Assembly: GCA_027622975.1 (NCBI GenBank)
Contig: JAQBVN010000008.1
Location: 31,816-95,815 of the forward strand
Direction: 5' to 3'
Length of the DNA: 64,000 nucleotides
DNA from: Bacteroidota bacterium
GTDB taxonomy: Bacteria; Bacteroidota; Bacteroidia; Flavobacteriales_D; Sanyastnellaceae
Numbering within the stretch: position 1 is the stretch's first letter; every line of letters starts with the position of its first letter. Positions 55,009-63,136 of this stretch are shown one piece after another. The notes under the pieces are model-generated. The model did not search any database, was not told where the DNA came from, and saw only the letters and a program-made list of their open reading frames with translations. A program made the translations under genes and the position numbers.

Positions 55009-55766
55009 ACGTTTGGTTGACAAAGAGGATGGCCTGCCTCGTGCTGGTGTTGACCTCGGTGACCTCTGGGATTGCCCAACAAGAAGCGTTTGAGAACGCC
55101 AACGCCCTGTATGAGTCGGGGGACTTCGAAGCTGCCCTCACAGCTTACGAAGAGATTTTGGCCACCACGCGAAACTTCACGAGCGAGTACAATGCGGGCA
55201 ATGCGGCATTCAAACTTGGAGCATGGGGGAAGGCTAGGCTCCATTATGAACGGGCCAAATTGCTTCAACCCCATGACGACAATTTGAGGACCAATTTGAC
55301 CCTGCTCGAGACCAAAATCGTCGACAAGATCTCCTCTGTGCCCGAGTTGGGATTGAAAACATGGGTCGCCCATTGGTTTGGGTCTGGCCACATCCGTTGG
55401 TGGATGGGGTTTGCAGCATGGTGGTGGACTTTGGGTTGGATCCTTCTCATCATGCGCTGGAAAAAAACCCGCCGGGAGTCCCAAAACACGCTCGCCGCCT
55501 TGGCGGGAATCTCTCTTGGGTTGGGCGTGTTTGGCATGGTGGGCATGCAGACGTCCATTCGAGCAACTGCCTCACCGAAGCAGGTCGTGGTGATGCTCGA
55601 CCGCGTCAACGTACTCAGCACCCCCAATGCCAACGGGACCGTCCTGTTTCAACTTCACGAAGGAACGAAGGCATGCATTCTCGATGCCGCTGAAGGGTGG
55701 AAGGAAATCCAACTTGACAACGGCAACGTGGGTTGGATTTCCAACGAAGCGACGGAAGATGTGTGA
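54996..55766 (+). CDS. batE: BatE, TPR and SH3 domain membrane protein
   Basis: 256 aa. A signal peptide (LVLVLTSVTSGIAQQ) precedes TPR-like units (ANALYESGDFEAALTAYEEIL, YNAGNAAFKLGAWGKARLHYERAKLLQP). Two transmembrane helices (GFAAWWWTLGWILLIM; LAALAGISLGLGVFGMVGM) follow, then a bacterial SH3-like domain (VVVMLDRVNVLSTPNANGTVLFQLHEGTKACILDAAEGWKEIQLDNGNVGWI). The order matches BatE. It ends the operon and converges with the M36 protease gene 9 nt away. Confidence 0.9.
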   Translation: MERMNVWLTKRMACLVLVLTSVTSGIAQQEAFENANALYESGDFEAALTAYEEILATTRNFTSEYNAGNAAFKLGAWGKARLHYERAKLLQPHDDNLRTNLTLLETKIVDKISSVPELGLKTWVAHWFGSGHIRWWMGFAAWWWTLGWILLIMRWKKTRRESQNTLAALAGISLGLGVFGMVGMQTSIRATASPKQVVVMLDRVNVLSTPNANGTVLFQLHEGTKACILDAAEGWKEIQLDNGNVGWISNEATEDV

Positions 55767-55775
55767 AAGGGTTTC

Positions 55776-58700
55776 TTAGTGCAGTACTTCGAGCCTTGCA
55801 TGAGATTGGCGGGAATGTGTATCTACGCCATGCGCGACGTACGCTCCTGCTGGCCACTGTTGGACTGACCAACGTACGCGACCTGCACCATCCGCTCGGC
55901 CCACACCAACTTCTCGACCCTGGGAGTCTACGACCCGAACCGTGCTTCCTGGCATCCACCCTTCCATGTGTACTTCATGGGATGATGGGTTGGGCCAAAC
56001 AACCACCTCCGTCCGCTGGGAATCAAGCACCCCATCGGAATTCTCTTCCGCCAGATCGTACAAAATGATGTCGTCTACTGCGGCCTCGATCAAACTCCCC
56101 CCGTCCAGATACTCTCCCACCGTGGTGCTGTCCGAAGCAATGAATCGAATCTGGAATGTGTTGGTTGGCTCAATCACATCGGCAATTCGGAACGCCTTTC
56201 TCCTCCATGAAATGTCCTGCTGGGACGTGTTTTCTAGATACTGCCACGTGTTCCCTCCGTCGTTGGTGATTTCCACTTGCCACCAGTCCGTCCCCGGGTT
56301 GGCGCCTGTGGCAGGGGCATTGCAGTACCAGCGCCAATAGGCAAGCACGGGGTTGTCAAACGGAGTCAAGTCAATGACGGGTGAAACCAACGTGGTGTGA
56401 CCACCGTCCACATCGTTGGCTCCAATGCCTGCGTCAACCCCTGGATTCAGTCCTGTGATGTACGCAAAACCAGCCAAGCCTTCGGTATGGTCTTGCAAAG
56501 GCGCCACAACTGTGGTTGGGTCGGTGGGGTCCGACAACGACCCCACGGGAATGGCTTCGGTCCAAATACCCGTTGTGGCATTGTCAGTCGGCAAGTCCAT
56601 GTCCCAATAGCCGAATTCTGAGTATTCATCAAGGTCATTCCGCAGCACAGGCTCCACACCCACCAACACGTAGTTTGGCAAATTCGCATTGAACGCTTTG
56701 TTGGCAGCAAGAGGTGTCACTGCTGATGTACCTCCGAAAACATCGACCACGTTCAAATAGTACTCAAGCACCGTGCCTGCAGGCAACCCATCCAAAGTCG
56801 CTGAGAAAAGATCCCCATCCTGGGTCATCGCAATGGTTGACCAATCGTCAAGCGGTGAAGTGCGATAATTCAGTTGGGCCTCTTCAAAGTACGCGACGTA
56901 GGGAAACACGATGCTTGCTTCCGCTTCAATCACAATGCTTTGTGCGGCAGGAACGAATTCTTCGGGTGTATGGTCAAGCTCCACGTAGCTGAACAATGTG
57001 ATCCCGTGAAGGTCGAATCCTTCGATGATGGCTTGGTCGTGGGGCGTGCCGTTGGTCAAATCACCATCGTCATCATCCGCCTGCAGCAGATCCAGCAAGA
57101 CATCGGTGTATGCTTGCCCTTCTTGCCCGTTGCTTAGGGTGGCTTGCAAACCCGGGAAGGCATCCACAAACAGTGACAAGGTCAAGTCCCAGTCCGCACC
57201 CATCAACAGGTGCGTGTCGTACCAAGCACCGCAAATGATCTCTCCATCAGCATGGACCTCACCAACGATGTCCTCAGGGTACACCTTGGGATCTTGGTCG
57301 TAGCGTCGGATTCCGTCGTTGTTGTCTGTGTAAAAGCCCTTGCCGATTTCAGCGATATCCGCCAACGACATGGCCCAAAAATCCGCATACCCTTCGTTCA
57401 TGGCTCCGTTGTTGAACCCATAGAAATAGGACTGATAGAACCAATCGTTGATGGCATGGCCATACTCATGGTACACGACGTCCGCAATCAGCGATGTGGG
57501 ATTGCACCCCCCTCCCACATCGAAAAAATTCACACTTCCACCGTCGTAGAACGCATTGCACTCTCCCGCCACATCAATGTTCACCGGCATGCTCCAATCC
57601 AAATCTGAGAAGTCGGGCAACCACGAGCGCATGTGGTCGTGGATGAGGTTCACATTGACATAGGCACTTGCCTCTTTGACATTGCCTGGGGCATCGACCG
57701 CGTTGTATCCATCCACCAAATCAGTCACAACCTGCGGGGTGACGTTGTTGGTAAAGACCGTCGCATACTTGCCTGTCAATGCCAAATTAACTCCCGTCAA
57801 ATTGCCAGTCTCTGGGGTATTGAACACACCATCAGCATCGGTGAAATACGTGTTGACGCCAAGGGGTAATTCAAGGTGAGGCATCGACAATTCCTCCTCA
57901 GGTTCATAGGGATAGGAGGAGTGTCCAGGAGCCTTCACTTGGCCAAACACCGACACGACAGACGTCGAGGCCATCCCACGGTTGGGCATGCCCCCCATCG
58001 TCCTTGGGGTGGATGTGGACGGAGCCTCATGCACCACGCGGTTTTGTCGCTGAACCACTGCCCCTGTCGCCACGTCCAACCAGACGTGGTAACGAACCGG
58101 CAGGATGCCCCGACGGCCTCGCACTTCCACCTGCCAAACCTTTTTCGCCATGCCATTGGGCTGCGGCAACCACGCGTGCCCCAAGCCCTCGATGGCAAAA
58201 TCTGACACGTGTGTCGTGCCAGTATTGGCCGCCACATCGGCAGACATTTCCTGTTCGAGCAGGGAAGCCAGTTCTTCCGCGTCAAGCTCACTTGTCACGT
58301 CTGCCGTCAACCCAGGCCAAACGTCACTGGCAACCATGACGAGTTTGTCTCCGAGAAATTTGGCCTGCAACTTGGACCCCAACACGGGAAGACCTTCCAG
58401 TTGCTGCTGCCCAAACACGCGCAAATGCTTGCTCCCCTTCGCGACTCGAACATTGGTTACATCTTCCATCGACAAGCCAAATGGACCGAGGAAAGCCGTC
58501 CAAGCCTCATGGGCACGTGCCTCATCATCGCCCCCCTCCACTGCCACGCCTGGCCCCCACATGCGGGCCGGAATCAACCGATCTTGGTGAGCCTCAACGT
58601 ACCAATTGGACCATTGTTCCCCACGGCCCTTCCACTGTGGAAGTCCCCGAAAGGTATTCTGATGGTCCACATCCACATGGTACGTGGATGCCGGAAGACG

Positions 58701-58796
58701 GACCTCCCAAGGGTCCATCACAAATTCAATGTCTTGTGTCCACCCCTCTGCTTGAACCAACAAGGCCAGACCAAGGGTACATGCGAAATGTTTCAT
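55776..58796 (-). CDS. Secreted M36 (fungalysin-type) metalloprotease with T9SS-like sorting domain
   Basis: 1006 aa. A signal peptide (FACTLGLALLVQAEGWTQ) precedes an FTP-like propeptide (about 30-250; HEAWTAFLGPFGLS, GLPVLGSKLQAKF). The M36 catalytic domain has the zinc site H443-E-Y-G-H447 in VVYHEYGHAIND and the third ligand E468 in MNEGYADFWAM. The long C-terminal region (about 640-1006) is beta-rich and contains a MAM/discoidin-like stretch (ISWRRKAFRIADV...IRFIASDSTTVGEYLDGGSLIEAAVDDIILYD). The last 80 residues (VVVWPNPSSHEVHMEGWMPGSTVRVVDSQGREV...GAYVAHG) look like a T9SS type-A signal. The start is ATG 58796; an upstream GTG at 58817 is less likely. Confidence 0.9.
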   Translation of the reverse strand: MKHFACTLGLALLVQAEGWTQDIEFVMDPWEVRLPASTYHVDVDHQNTFRGLPQWKGRGEQWSNWYVEAHQDRLIPARMWGPGVAVEGGDDEARAHEAWTAFLGPFGLSMEDVTNVRVAKGSKHLRVFGQQQLEGLPVLGSKLQAKFLGDKLVMVASDVWPGLTADVTSELDAEELASLLEQEMSADVAANTGTTHVSDFAIEGLGHAWLPQPNGMAKKVWQVEVRGRRGILPVRYHVWLDVATGAVVQRQNRVVHEAPSTSTPRTMGGMPNRGMASTSVVSVFGQVKAPGHSSYPYEPEEELSMPHLELPLGVNTYFTDADGVFNTPETGNLTGVNLALTGKYATVFTNNVTPQVVTDLVDGYNAVDAPGNVKEASAYVNVNLIHDHMRSWLPDFSDLDWSMPVNIDVAGECNAFYDGGSVNFFDVGGGCNPTSLIADVVYHEYGHAINDWFYQSYFYGFNNGAMNEGYADFWAMSLADIAEIGKGFYTDNNDGIRRYDQDPKVYPEDIVGEVHADGEIICGAWYDTHLLMGADWDLTLSLFVDAFPGLQATLSNGQEGQAYTDVLLDLLQADDDDGDLTNGTPHDQAIIEGFDLHGITLFSYVELDHTPEEFVPAAQSIVIEAEASIVFPYVAYFEEAQLNYRTSPLDDWSTIAMTQDGDLFSATLDGLPAGTVLEYYLNVVDVFGGTSAVTPLAANKAFNANLPNYVLVGVEPVLRNDLDEYSEFGYWDMDLPTDNATTGIWTEAIPVGSLSDPTDPTTVVAPLQDHTEGLAGFAYITGLNPGVDAGIGANDVDGGHTTLVSPVIDLTPFDNPVLAYWRWYCNAPATGANPGTDWWQVEITNDGGNTWQYLENTSQQDISWRRKAFRIADVIEPTNTFQIRFIASDSTTVGEYLDGGSLIEAAVDDIILYDLAEENSDGVLDSQRTEVVVWPNPSSHEVHMEGWMPGSTVRVVDSQGREVGVGRADGAGRVRWSVQQWPAGAYVAHGVDTHSRQSHARLEVLH

Positions 58797-58888
58797 GGGT
58801 TGGAATGTACGACCCACTTCGCGAATTCAAGCGACTCCAATCCACCTCAAGACCGATTCTCAGGATGAACCTCATGAAGCCGAAGAGA

Positions 58889-59425
58889 TCACTGTTGTTC
58901 GGCGGCTTCAGCTGCCTTTTTGGCCTTTTGTTCCTCCAACCACTTCTGCTTGGCTTCCAAACGATTGACCTCATCCTTGGAGCTCTGACCTCCCTGGTCT
59001 GGCTGAGATTTCGCGTTTCTATCCGAACTGTCCGTGTTCCCTTGTTGGGAAGAACCTTTGGAGGATTTGTTTTCACGGACCCCATCACCGCCATCAAGCC
59101 TCCATTTCAGCGCCGTTCCTTTGGTCCAAATGGAGTCTCCATATTGATCGGCCACACCATTGGTGTCGAGCACATCAGACCAATAAGCCTTGCGCAAACT
59201 GTCCTGATACGCCCGAAATTCTTCTGCGCCCCCCCCCTCAAGTCCAGTTTGTGGATATTTCTGAATAGCGCGCTGCCCTGCCAATTTCATGGCTTGACGC
59301 AACTCTTGATAGACCTTGGTTTGTGTTTCCAATGCCACCACAGCATCCAGTGAATCCTTGGGGATTCCAGGTCCACACGATCCAATCCATGCCGCAGCAG
59401 TGATGAGTGCAATCAAGTTCTTCAT
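58889..59425 (-). CDS. Small lipoprotein with charged coiled-coil tail
   Basis: 178 aa. The signal peptide (LIALITAAAWIGSC) ends in a lipobox, Cys about residue 17. The mature part begins with an amphipathic helix (DAVVALETQTKVYQELRQAMKLAGQRAIQKYP), then a Gly/Ser/Asp/Gln-rich linker and a Lys/Glu/Ala-rich helix at the C-terminus (RLEAKQKWLEEQKAKKAAEAAEQQ). No family recognised. A TAAGTTTG box (59454-59461) lies 28 nt upstream. Confidence 0.65.
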   Translation of the reverse strand: MKNLIALITAAAWIGSCGPGIPKDSLDAVVALETQTKVYQELRQAMKLAGQRAIQKYPQTGLEGGGAEEFRAYQDSLRKAYWSDVLDTNGVADQYGDSIWTKGTALKWRLDGGDGVRENKSSKGSSQQGNTDSSDRNAKSQPDQGGQSSKDEVNRLEAKQKWLEEQKAKKAAEAAEQQ

Positions 59426-59469
59426 GGGTCCAATGCCTTTCTGTGGTTAAGCCTCAAACTTAGCACAAA

Positions 59470-60651
59470 TCACCAGCATTCGGAACCAAACACCGCAAGC
59501 AATGCAAGAATGTCGTCGACGGTCACGGCCGCGTCGCCGTTGACATCTCCGGGGCAAGCTGAGGCCAGTTCGAATTCGCAGCTTCCATCATCATACCAAG
59601 CCAATGGATTGTAATTCATAGCCTCTTCGTAAATACACCCTCCCCCATCAGATGCGCATTGAAGCGGGGGGAACAAACAAGAGCCATCATCCAATGTCGC
59701 CGAAGGGCTGAAATTGCATGCCCAAGCATAGGTGCATCCTGAGATTTCCGATGGGCATTCACCGGGAGTCCACGACGTCACGCCTCCGTAATACATCGCT
59801 TCGCAGCTGTTCCCATAGGTCAAACCGTCGCATCCGCACACGGGGTCGAGCAGGGTGAGGCAGTCGATGGTTTGGCCTAGGATGAGCAGATCCTCACTGA
59901 CGCATCCATCGGCGCAACTCAACGCACAATCTTCCAACGACTCGAAAAAAGCACCGCCGTAATTGACCCCGCCCGCATACACGCCACAGCCACTGACATA
60001 GGTGCACAATCCGTTGACTTTGGCCACACCCAAGGGCATGCTGCACAATCCAAAATCCACTCCTGCGACATCCGTGCAGGCGGGCACCCCCTCCAGGTTG
60101 GAATAGCATTGTTGCACGAGGCCGCCACAAGACTCGCTCTCATATTGCACGCACACAGACCAATAGGGATTGAAATCAAATCCCGCTTCAAAGACAACAC
60201 CCCCTTCTTGAGCCAAGAAATCATCGATGTACCATTGCAGCATCACAGCCTCAGGCACGTCCACTGCTGTGAACGTGTACCACATGCCATCCATGGTCGA
60301 CACCAGCAACTGCAAGCCACACTCTGGGGGAACTTCATTGCACATCGTGCAAGTGGGTTCATCTTCAAAAAACGCGGGACCGTAATCCACCCCATTGACG
60401 ACGGTGCCACATCCTGAAATCAGGGTGCAAACACCATTGATTTGGGCGTACCCCATCACCATGTCACAGTCTCCAAAATCCAAGCCCACCACATCTTCAC
60501 AGGGTCCCACCTCACCTTGGGAAAGCGCGGTAAAGACCACGCACCACAACGACACGGCTCCTGCGATTCCGCGCAGAATCTTCTTGTCTTGAAGGCCTCG
60601 GGATGGCACGACATCACCCGAGCGTTCATCGACGGACTTCAAACACTTCAT
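59470..60651 (-). CDS. Cys-rich secreted protein with Kazal-like and dockerin-like modules
   Basis: 393 aa. A charged N-terminus and hydrophobic segment (IAGAVSLWCVVFTALSQ) form a signal peptide. Two related Cys-rich units follow (CEDVVGLDFGDCDMVMGYAQINGVCTLISGCG; CTDVAGVDFGLCSMPLGVAKVNGLCTYVSGCG). A Kazal-like stretch (LDPVCGCDGLTYGNSCEA) comes next, then two Bacteroidota-type short repeats (GCTYAWACNFSPSATLDDGSC; GCIYEEAMNYNPLAWYDDGSC). The last 25 residues (ACPGDVNGDAAVTVDDILALLAVFGSEC) are a dockerin-like module. The start ATG at 60651 follows a TACCTTCA box by 5 nt; the frame is open upstream. No function can be assigned beyond secretion. Confidence 0.75.
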   Translation of the reverse strand: MKCLKSVDERSGDVVPSRGLQDKKILRGIAGAVSLWCVVFTALSQGEVGPCEDVVGLDFGDCDMVMGYAQINGVCTLISGCGTVVNGVDYGPAFFEDEPTCTMCNEVPPECGLQLLVSTMDGMWYTFTAVDVPEAVMLQWYIDDFLAQEGGVVFEAGFDFNPYWSVCVQYESESCGGLVQQCYSNLEGVPACTDVAGVDFGLCSMPLGVAKVNGLCTYVSGCGVYAGGVNYGGAFFESLEDCALSCADGCVSEDLLILGQTIDCLTLLDPVCGCDGLTYGNSCEAMYYGGVTSWTPGECPSEISGCTYAWACNFSPSATLDDGSCLFPPLQCASDGGGCIYEEAMNYNPLAWYDDGSCEFELASACPGDVNGDAAVTVDDILALLAVFGSECW

Positions 60652-60656
60652 GCCCT

Positions 60657-60664
60657 TGAAGGTA
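60657..60664 (-). promoter_or_regulatory. -7-like element TACCTTCA, 5 nt before a start codon
   Basis: TACCTTCA on the minus strand ends 5 nt before the ATG at 60651. It is one of the boxes that suggest leaderless messages. Confidence 0.3.
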
Positions 60665-60728
60665 CGATGAATCAGATGGATGAAAGGCCCCCTATGATTG
60701 GATGCACCCAGGTGATGGGCAGGTCCAT

Positions 60729-62786
60729 TCAAGACGAACGAACTGCCCAATGTTCGAGAACCGAACGGAGATGTGGCGGATTGAACGGCTTGACCACAAC
60801 ATCGACCATGCCAGCGTCCAAAGCCCTTTCCCGCGTCAATGTCTCAGCATCGGCGGTCAACCCAACGATGGGCACCCCGGCAAACGCGGACCCCTCCCCT
60901 TTCCAATCCTTGGTTGCTTGGAACCCGTCCCGGCCTGGCATGTGGATGTCTAGCAGAATCAAAAATGGCATGGTTTCTCTCATGACAGCTTCTGCCTCCT
61001 CTGCATCGGACGCACTGATGACATGGTAGCCCCAATTGGAGACCATGCGAGAGGCGACCAAGACATTCAATTCATTGTCGTCCACAATAAGCACAGGATG
61101 ATCGGGAATGGGTGCGCCCGCTGTGGCCTGGAGAGACTCCTCTGGCACCCAGGATGCCAAATCCCCGTTGTTGGCTGACTGCAAGGGAAGCCGAATGACA
61201 AACGACGATCCCACGTTCAATTGGCTGTGCATGGACAAGGATCCTCCGTGCAATTCGATGAGCCGCTTGGTGATGGCCAAACCCAATCCAACACCCTGGC
61301 TCAACACGTTGATTTGCTCTCGCTGACTTTGTTCAAAGGGCTCGAGAATTCTTTGGAGGTCCTCTTCTGGAATGCCCCTTCCCGTATCCGAGACGGTCAA
61401 CAACAAGTCAAAACCGTCCATGGATGCCAAGCACTTCACAGTGCCGTCCGCAGTGAATTTCAGAGCGTTGGCGACGAGGTTGTTGAGCATTTGAGTGACC
61501 CACCCAACGTCCGCCACGAGGTGTGAAGGAACACCCGGATCAATCTCGAGCTCCAAAGCGTTCCCCGTGGAAGTTGCCCTGATCTCAAAGCCATTCACCA
61601 CGCGTTTGAGCAATTCTCTGACCTCAAAGCGGACAAGATGAGGTTCCGCCTTGCCAGAGCCCAAACGCTCCAAATCCAACACATCCGTCAGCAACCCTTG
61701 CAGGTGGCGACCCGCAAATTCCATGTAGGCCAAATGCGACATGCGCACCTCCTCGTTGGCATCACCTCGCATCAGGAGTTCAATCAAACCGAGAATCGCA
61801 TTCAAAGGCGTGCGAATTTCATGGCTCATCACCGACAGGAATTCGGATTTGTGTCTCTCCGCTTCCGTGGCCCGACCTCGGGCATGTTCAAGCTCTGTCA
61901 CATCCACGGCATACACATGAATGAAGGGCTGGGCCGGGTCATCCACGACTGTCAGTTGAAACACCTTGTCTGCCAAGGGCAGTTGAACCACCTCGAGTGG
62001 CCCCTTGATGCCATGCAGGGCGAGCCAGAGAGGATGGCCTTCCGAGAGGGTTTGGCCTTCCACAACCTCATGACCAAACGCACGCTCCGCAGCGGAATTG
62101 GCCAGGAGAACGCGTCGATCCCTTCGAATTCTCGTGACAGGATGCGGGTTGAATTCAAAGAACTTGGCATACTCACCCAACCGCTGCTCTCCCAGGCTTC
62201 TCCCAATTTTTTGACCACAAATGTTCGCTACATTTTGCAGGACCCGCAGGTGAAATGGGCGAAAAAACCCTGGCAAAGTATGCTCGCTGTCGATGACGCC
62301 AATGACCTCGCCATCACACACAATGGGAACGGCCAACTCACTGCCTCTGAAGGCGTCGTCCACGATGTAATCAGGGTCTGTCGTCGTGTCCTTCACGATT
62401 TCGGCAACCCCTGTTCGTCCCACCCTTCCGACGATGCCTCTGTCAAAAGGAAGCTCGATCGGCTCGTGAATGTCCCGGTAGTTGATGTTCTTGGGACCAA
62501 AGGCAGCCTTTTGGACCCACACCCCTCTGACGGGGTCTTTCAAATAAATCACACAATCCTCCCACCCCAATCGATCGATGCAGCTTTTGGCGATGTCCCA
62601 CAAGATATCCTCGGGCGTGTTTTGTCGAAACACACTTTGAGAGAAATACTCCACGATTTCCAGCTGCGCCTTCCAATCGGCACCTGAGACCTGACCATAT
62701 CGATGAATGGCACGAAAAAACCACACGGCAATTCCTGCCATCATCACCACAAACAGCCACCAAAATGTCAGTGTGTAGGTTTCCAT
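60729..62786 (-). CDS. Hybrid sensor histidine kinase/response regulator
   Basis: 685 aa. One N-terminal membrane helix (LTFWWLFVVMMAGIAVWFF) precedes a GAF domain (about 50-195; WEDCVIYLKDPVRGVW, LAVPIVCDGEVIGVIDSEH). A PAS-like domain (about 205-305, FEFNPHPVTRIRRDRRVLLANSAAERAFGH) follows. The HisKA domain has the phospho-acceptor H322 in SVMSHEIRTPLNAI. The HATPase domain has NLVANALKFT, DTGRGIPEEDL and GVGLGLAITKRL. The C-terminal receiver domain has D613 in ILLDIHMPGRDGFQ and K in VVVKPFNP. No periplasmic sensor loop is present, so the signal is probably cytoplasmic, sensed by GAF or PAS. No output regulator lies beside it. Confidence 0.94.
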   Translation of the reverse strand: METYTLTFWWLFVVMMAGIAVWFFRAIHRYGQVSGADWKAQLEIVEYFSQSVFRQNTPEDILWDIAKSCIDRLGWEDCVIYLKDPVRGVWVQKAAFGPKNINYRDIHEPIELPFDRGIVGRVGRTGVAEIVKDTTTDPDYIVDDAFRGSELAVPIVCDGEVIGVIDSEHTLPGFFRPFHLRVLQNVANICGQKIGRSLGEQRLGEYAKFFEFNPHPVTRIRRDRRVLLANSAAERAFGHEVVEGQTLSEGHPLWLALHGIKGPLEVVQLPLADKVFQLTVVDDPAQPFIHVYAVDVTELEHARGRATEAERHKSEFLSVMSHEIRTPLNAILGLIELLMRGDANEEVRMSHLAYMEFAGRHLQGLLTDVLDLERLGSGKAEPHLVRFEVRELLKRVVNGFEIRATSTGNALELEIDPGVPSHLVADVGWVTQMLNNLVANALKFTADGTVKCLASMDGFDLLLTVSDTGRGIPEEDLQRILEPFEQSQREQINVLSQGVGLGLAITKRLIELHGGSLSMHSQLNVGSSFVIRLPLQSANNGDLASWVPEESLQATAGAPIPDHPVLIVDDNELNVLVASRMVSNWGYHVISASDAEEAEAVMRETMPFLILLDIHMPGRDGFQATKDWKGEGSAFAGVPIVGLTADAETLTRERALDAGMVDVVVKPFNPPHLRSVLEHWAVRSS

Positions 62787-63136
62787 GACCGTTGCAAAGG
62801 TGCGTCCCGAAGGGCAATATTTCTAGAAGGCACTTCAATTTACCCTGCTCTCAAGGCATCTTCACCCTCCTTCATGTCTCCGGATCTATCGGATCATCCG
62901 CCCATCCCTGCCTGCTGACCGAGTCACTCAATGCATTCTTTCACCAGCAAATGGCAATCCTTGTTGCTCACTCAAGACCCGAGGTTTTCGCTTCTTGCCT
63001 TGGCCTCACCCGCTGATTGGGCCTCAGACCCTTGCCAGTCCATGCCACATGTTCCGAAGACTGACCCCTTTTGTGTCATATTATGTCATTTATTATTCTG
63101 AATACACTATCTTTTGTTCCCAAAATTGCCCAAACC
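62787..63136. other. 350-bp intergenic region with AT-rich promoter-like end
   Basis: Between the histidine kinase gene (minus strand) and the surface protein gene (plus strand). I see no coding frame or RNA gene. The right end (about 63071-63120) is clearly AT-rich compared with its surroundings and contains TATCTTTT (63108-63115) 21 nt before the ATG at 63137. A CACCTTTG (62795-62802, minus strand) lies 8 nt before the kinase start. Confidence 0.45.

Noticed and set aside
61638..62687. Open frame of about 349 codons on the plus strand inside the histidine kinase gene
   Set aside because: Antisense shadow; the kinase frame has all catalytic motifs.
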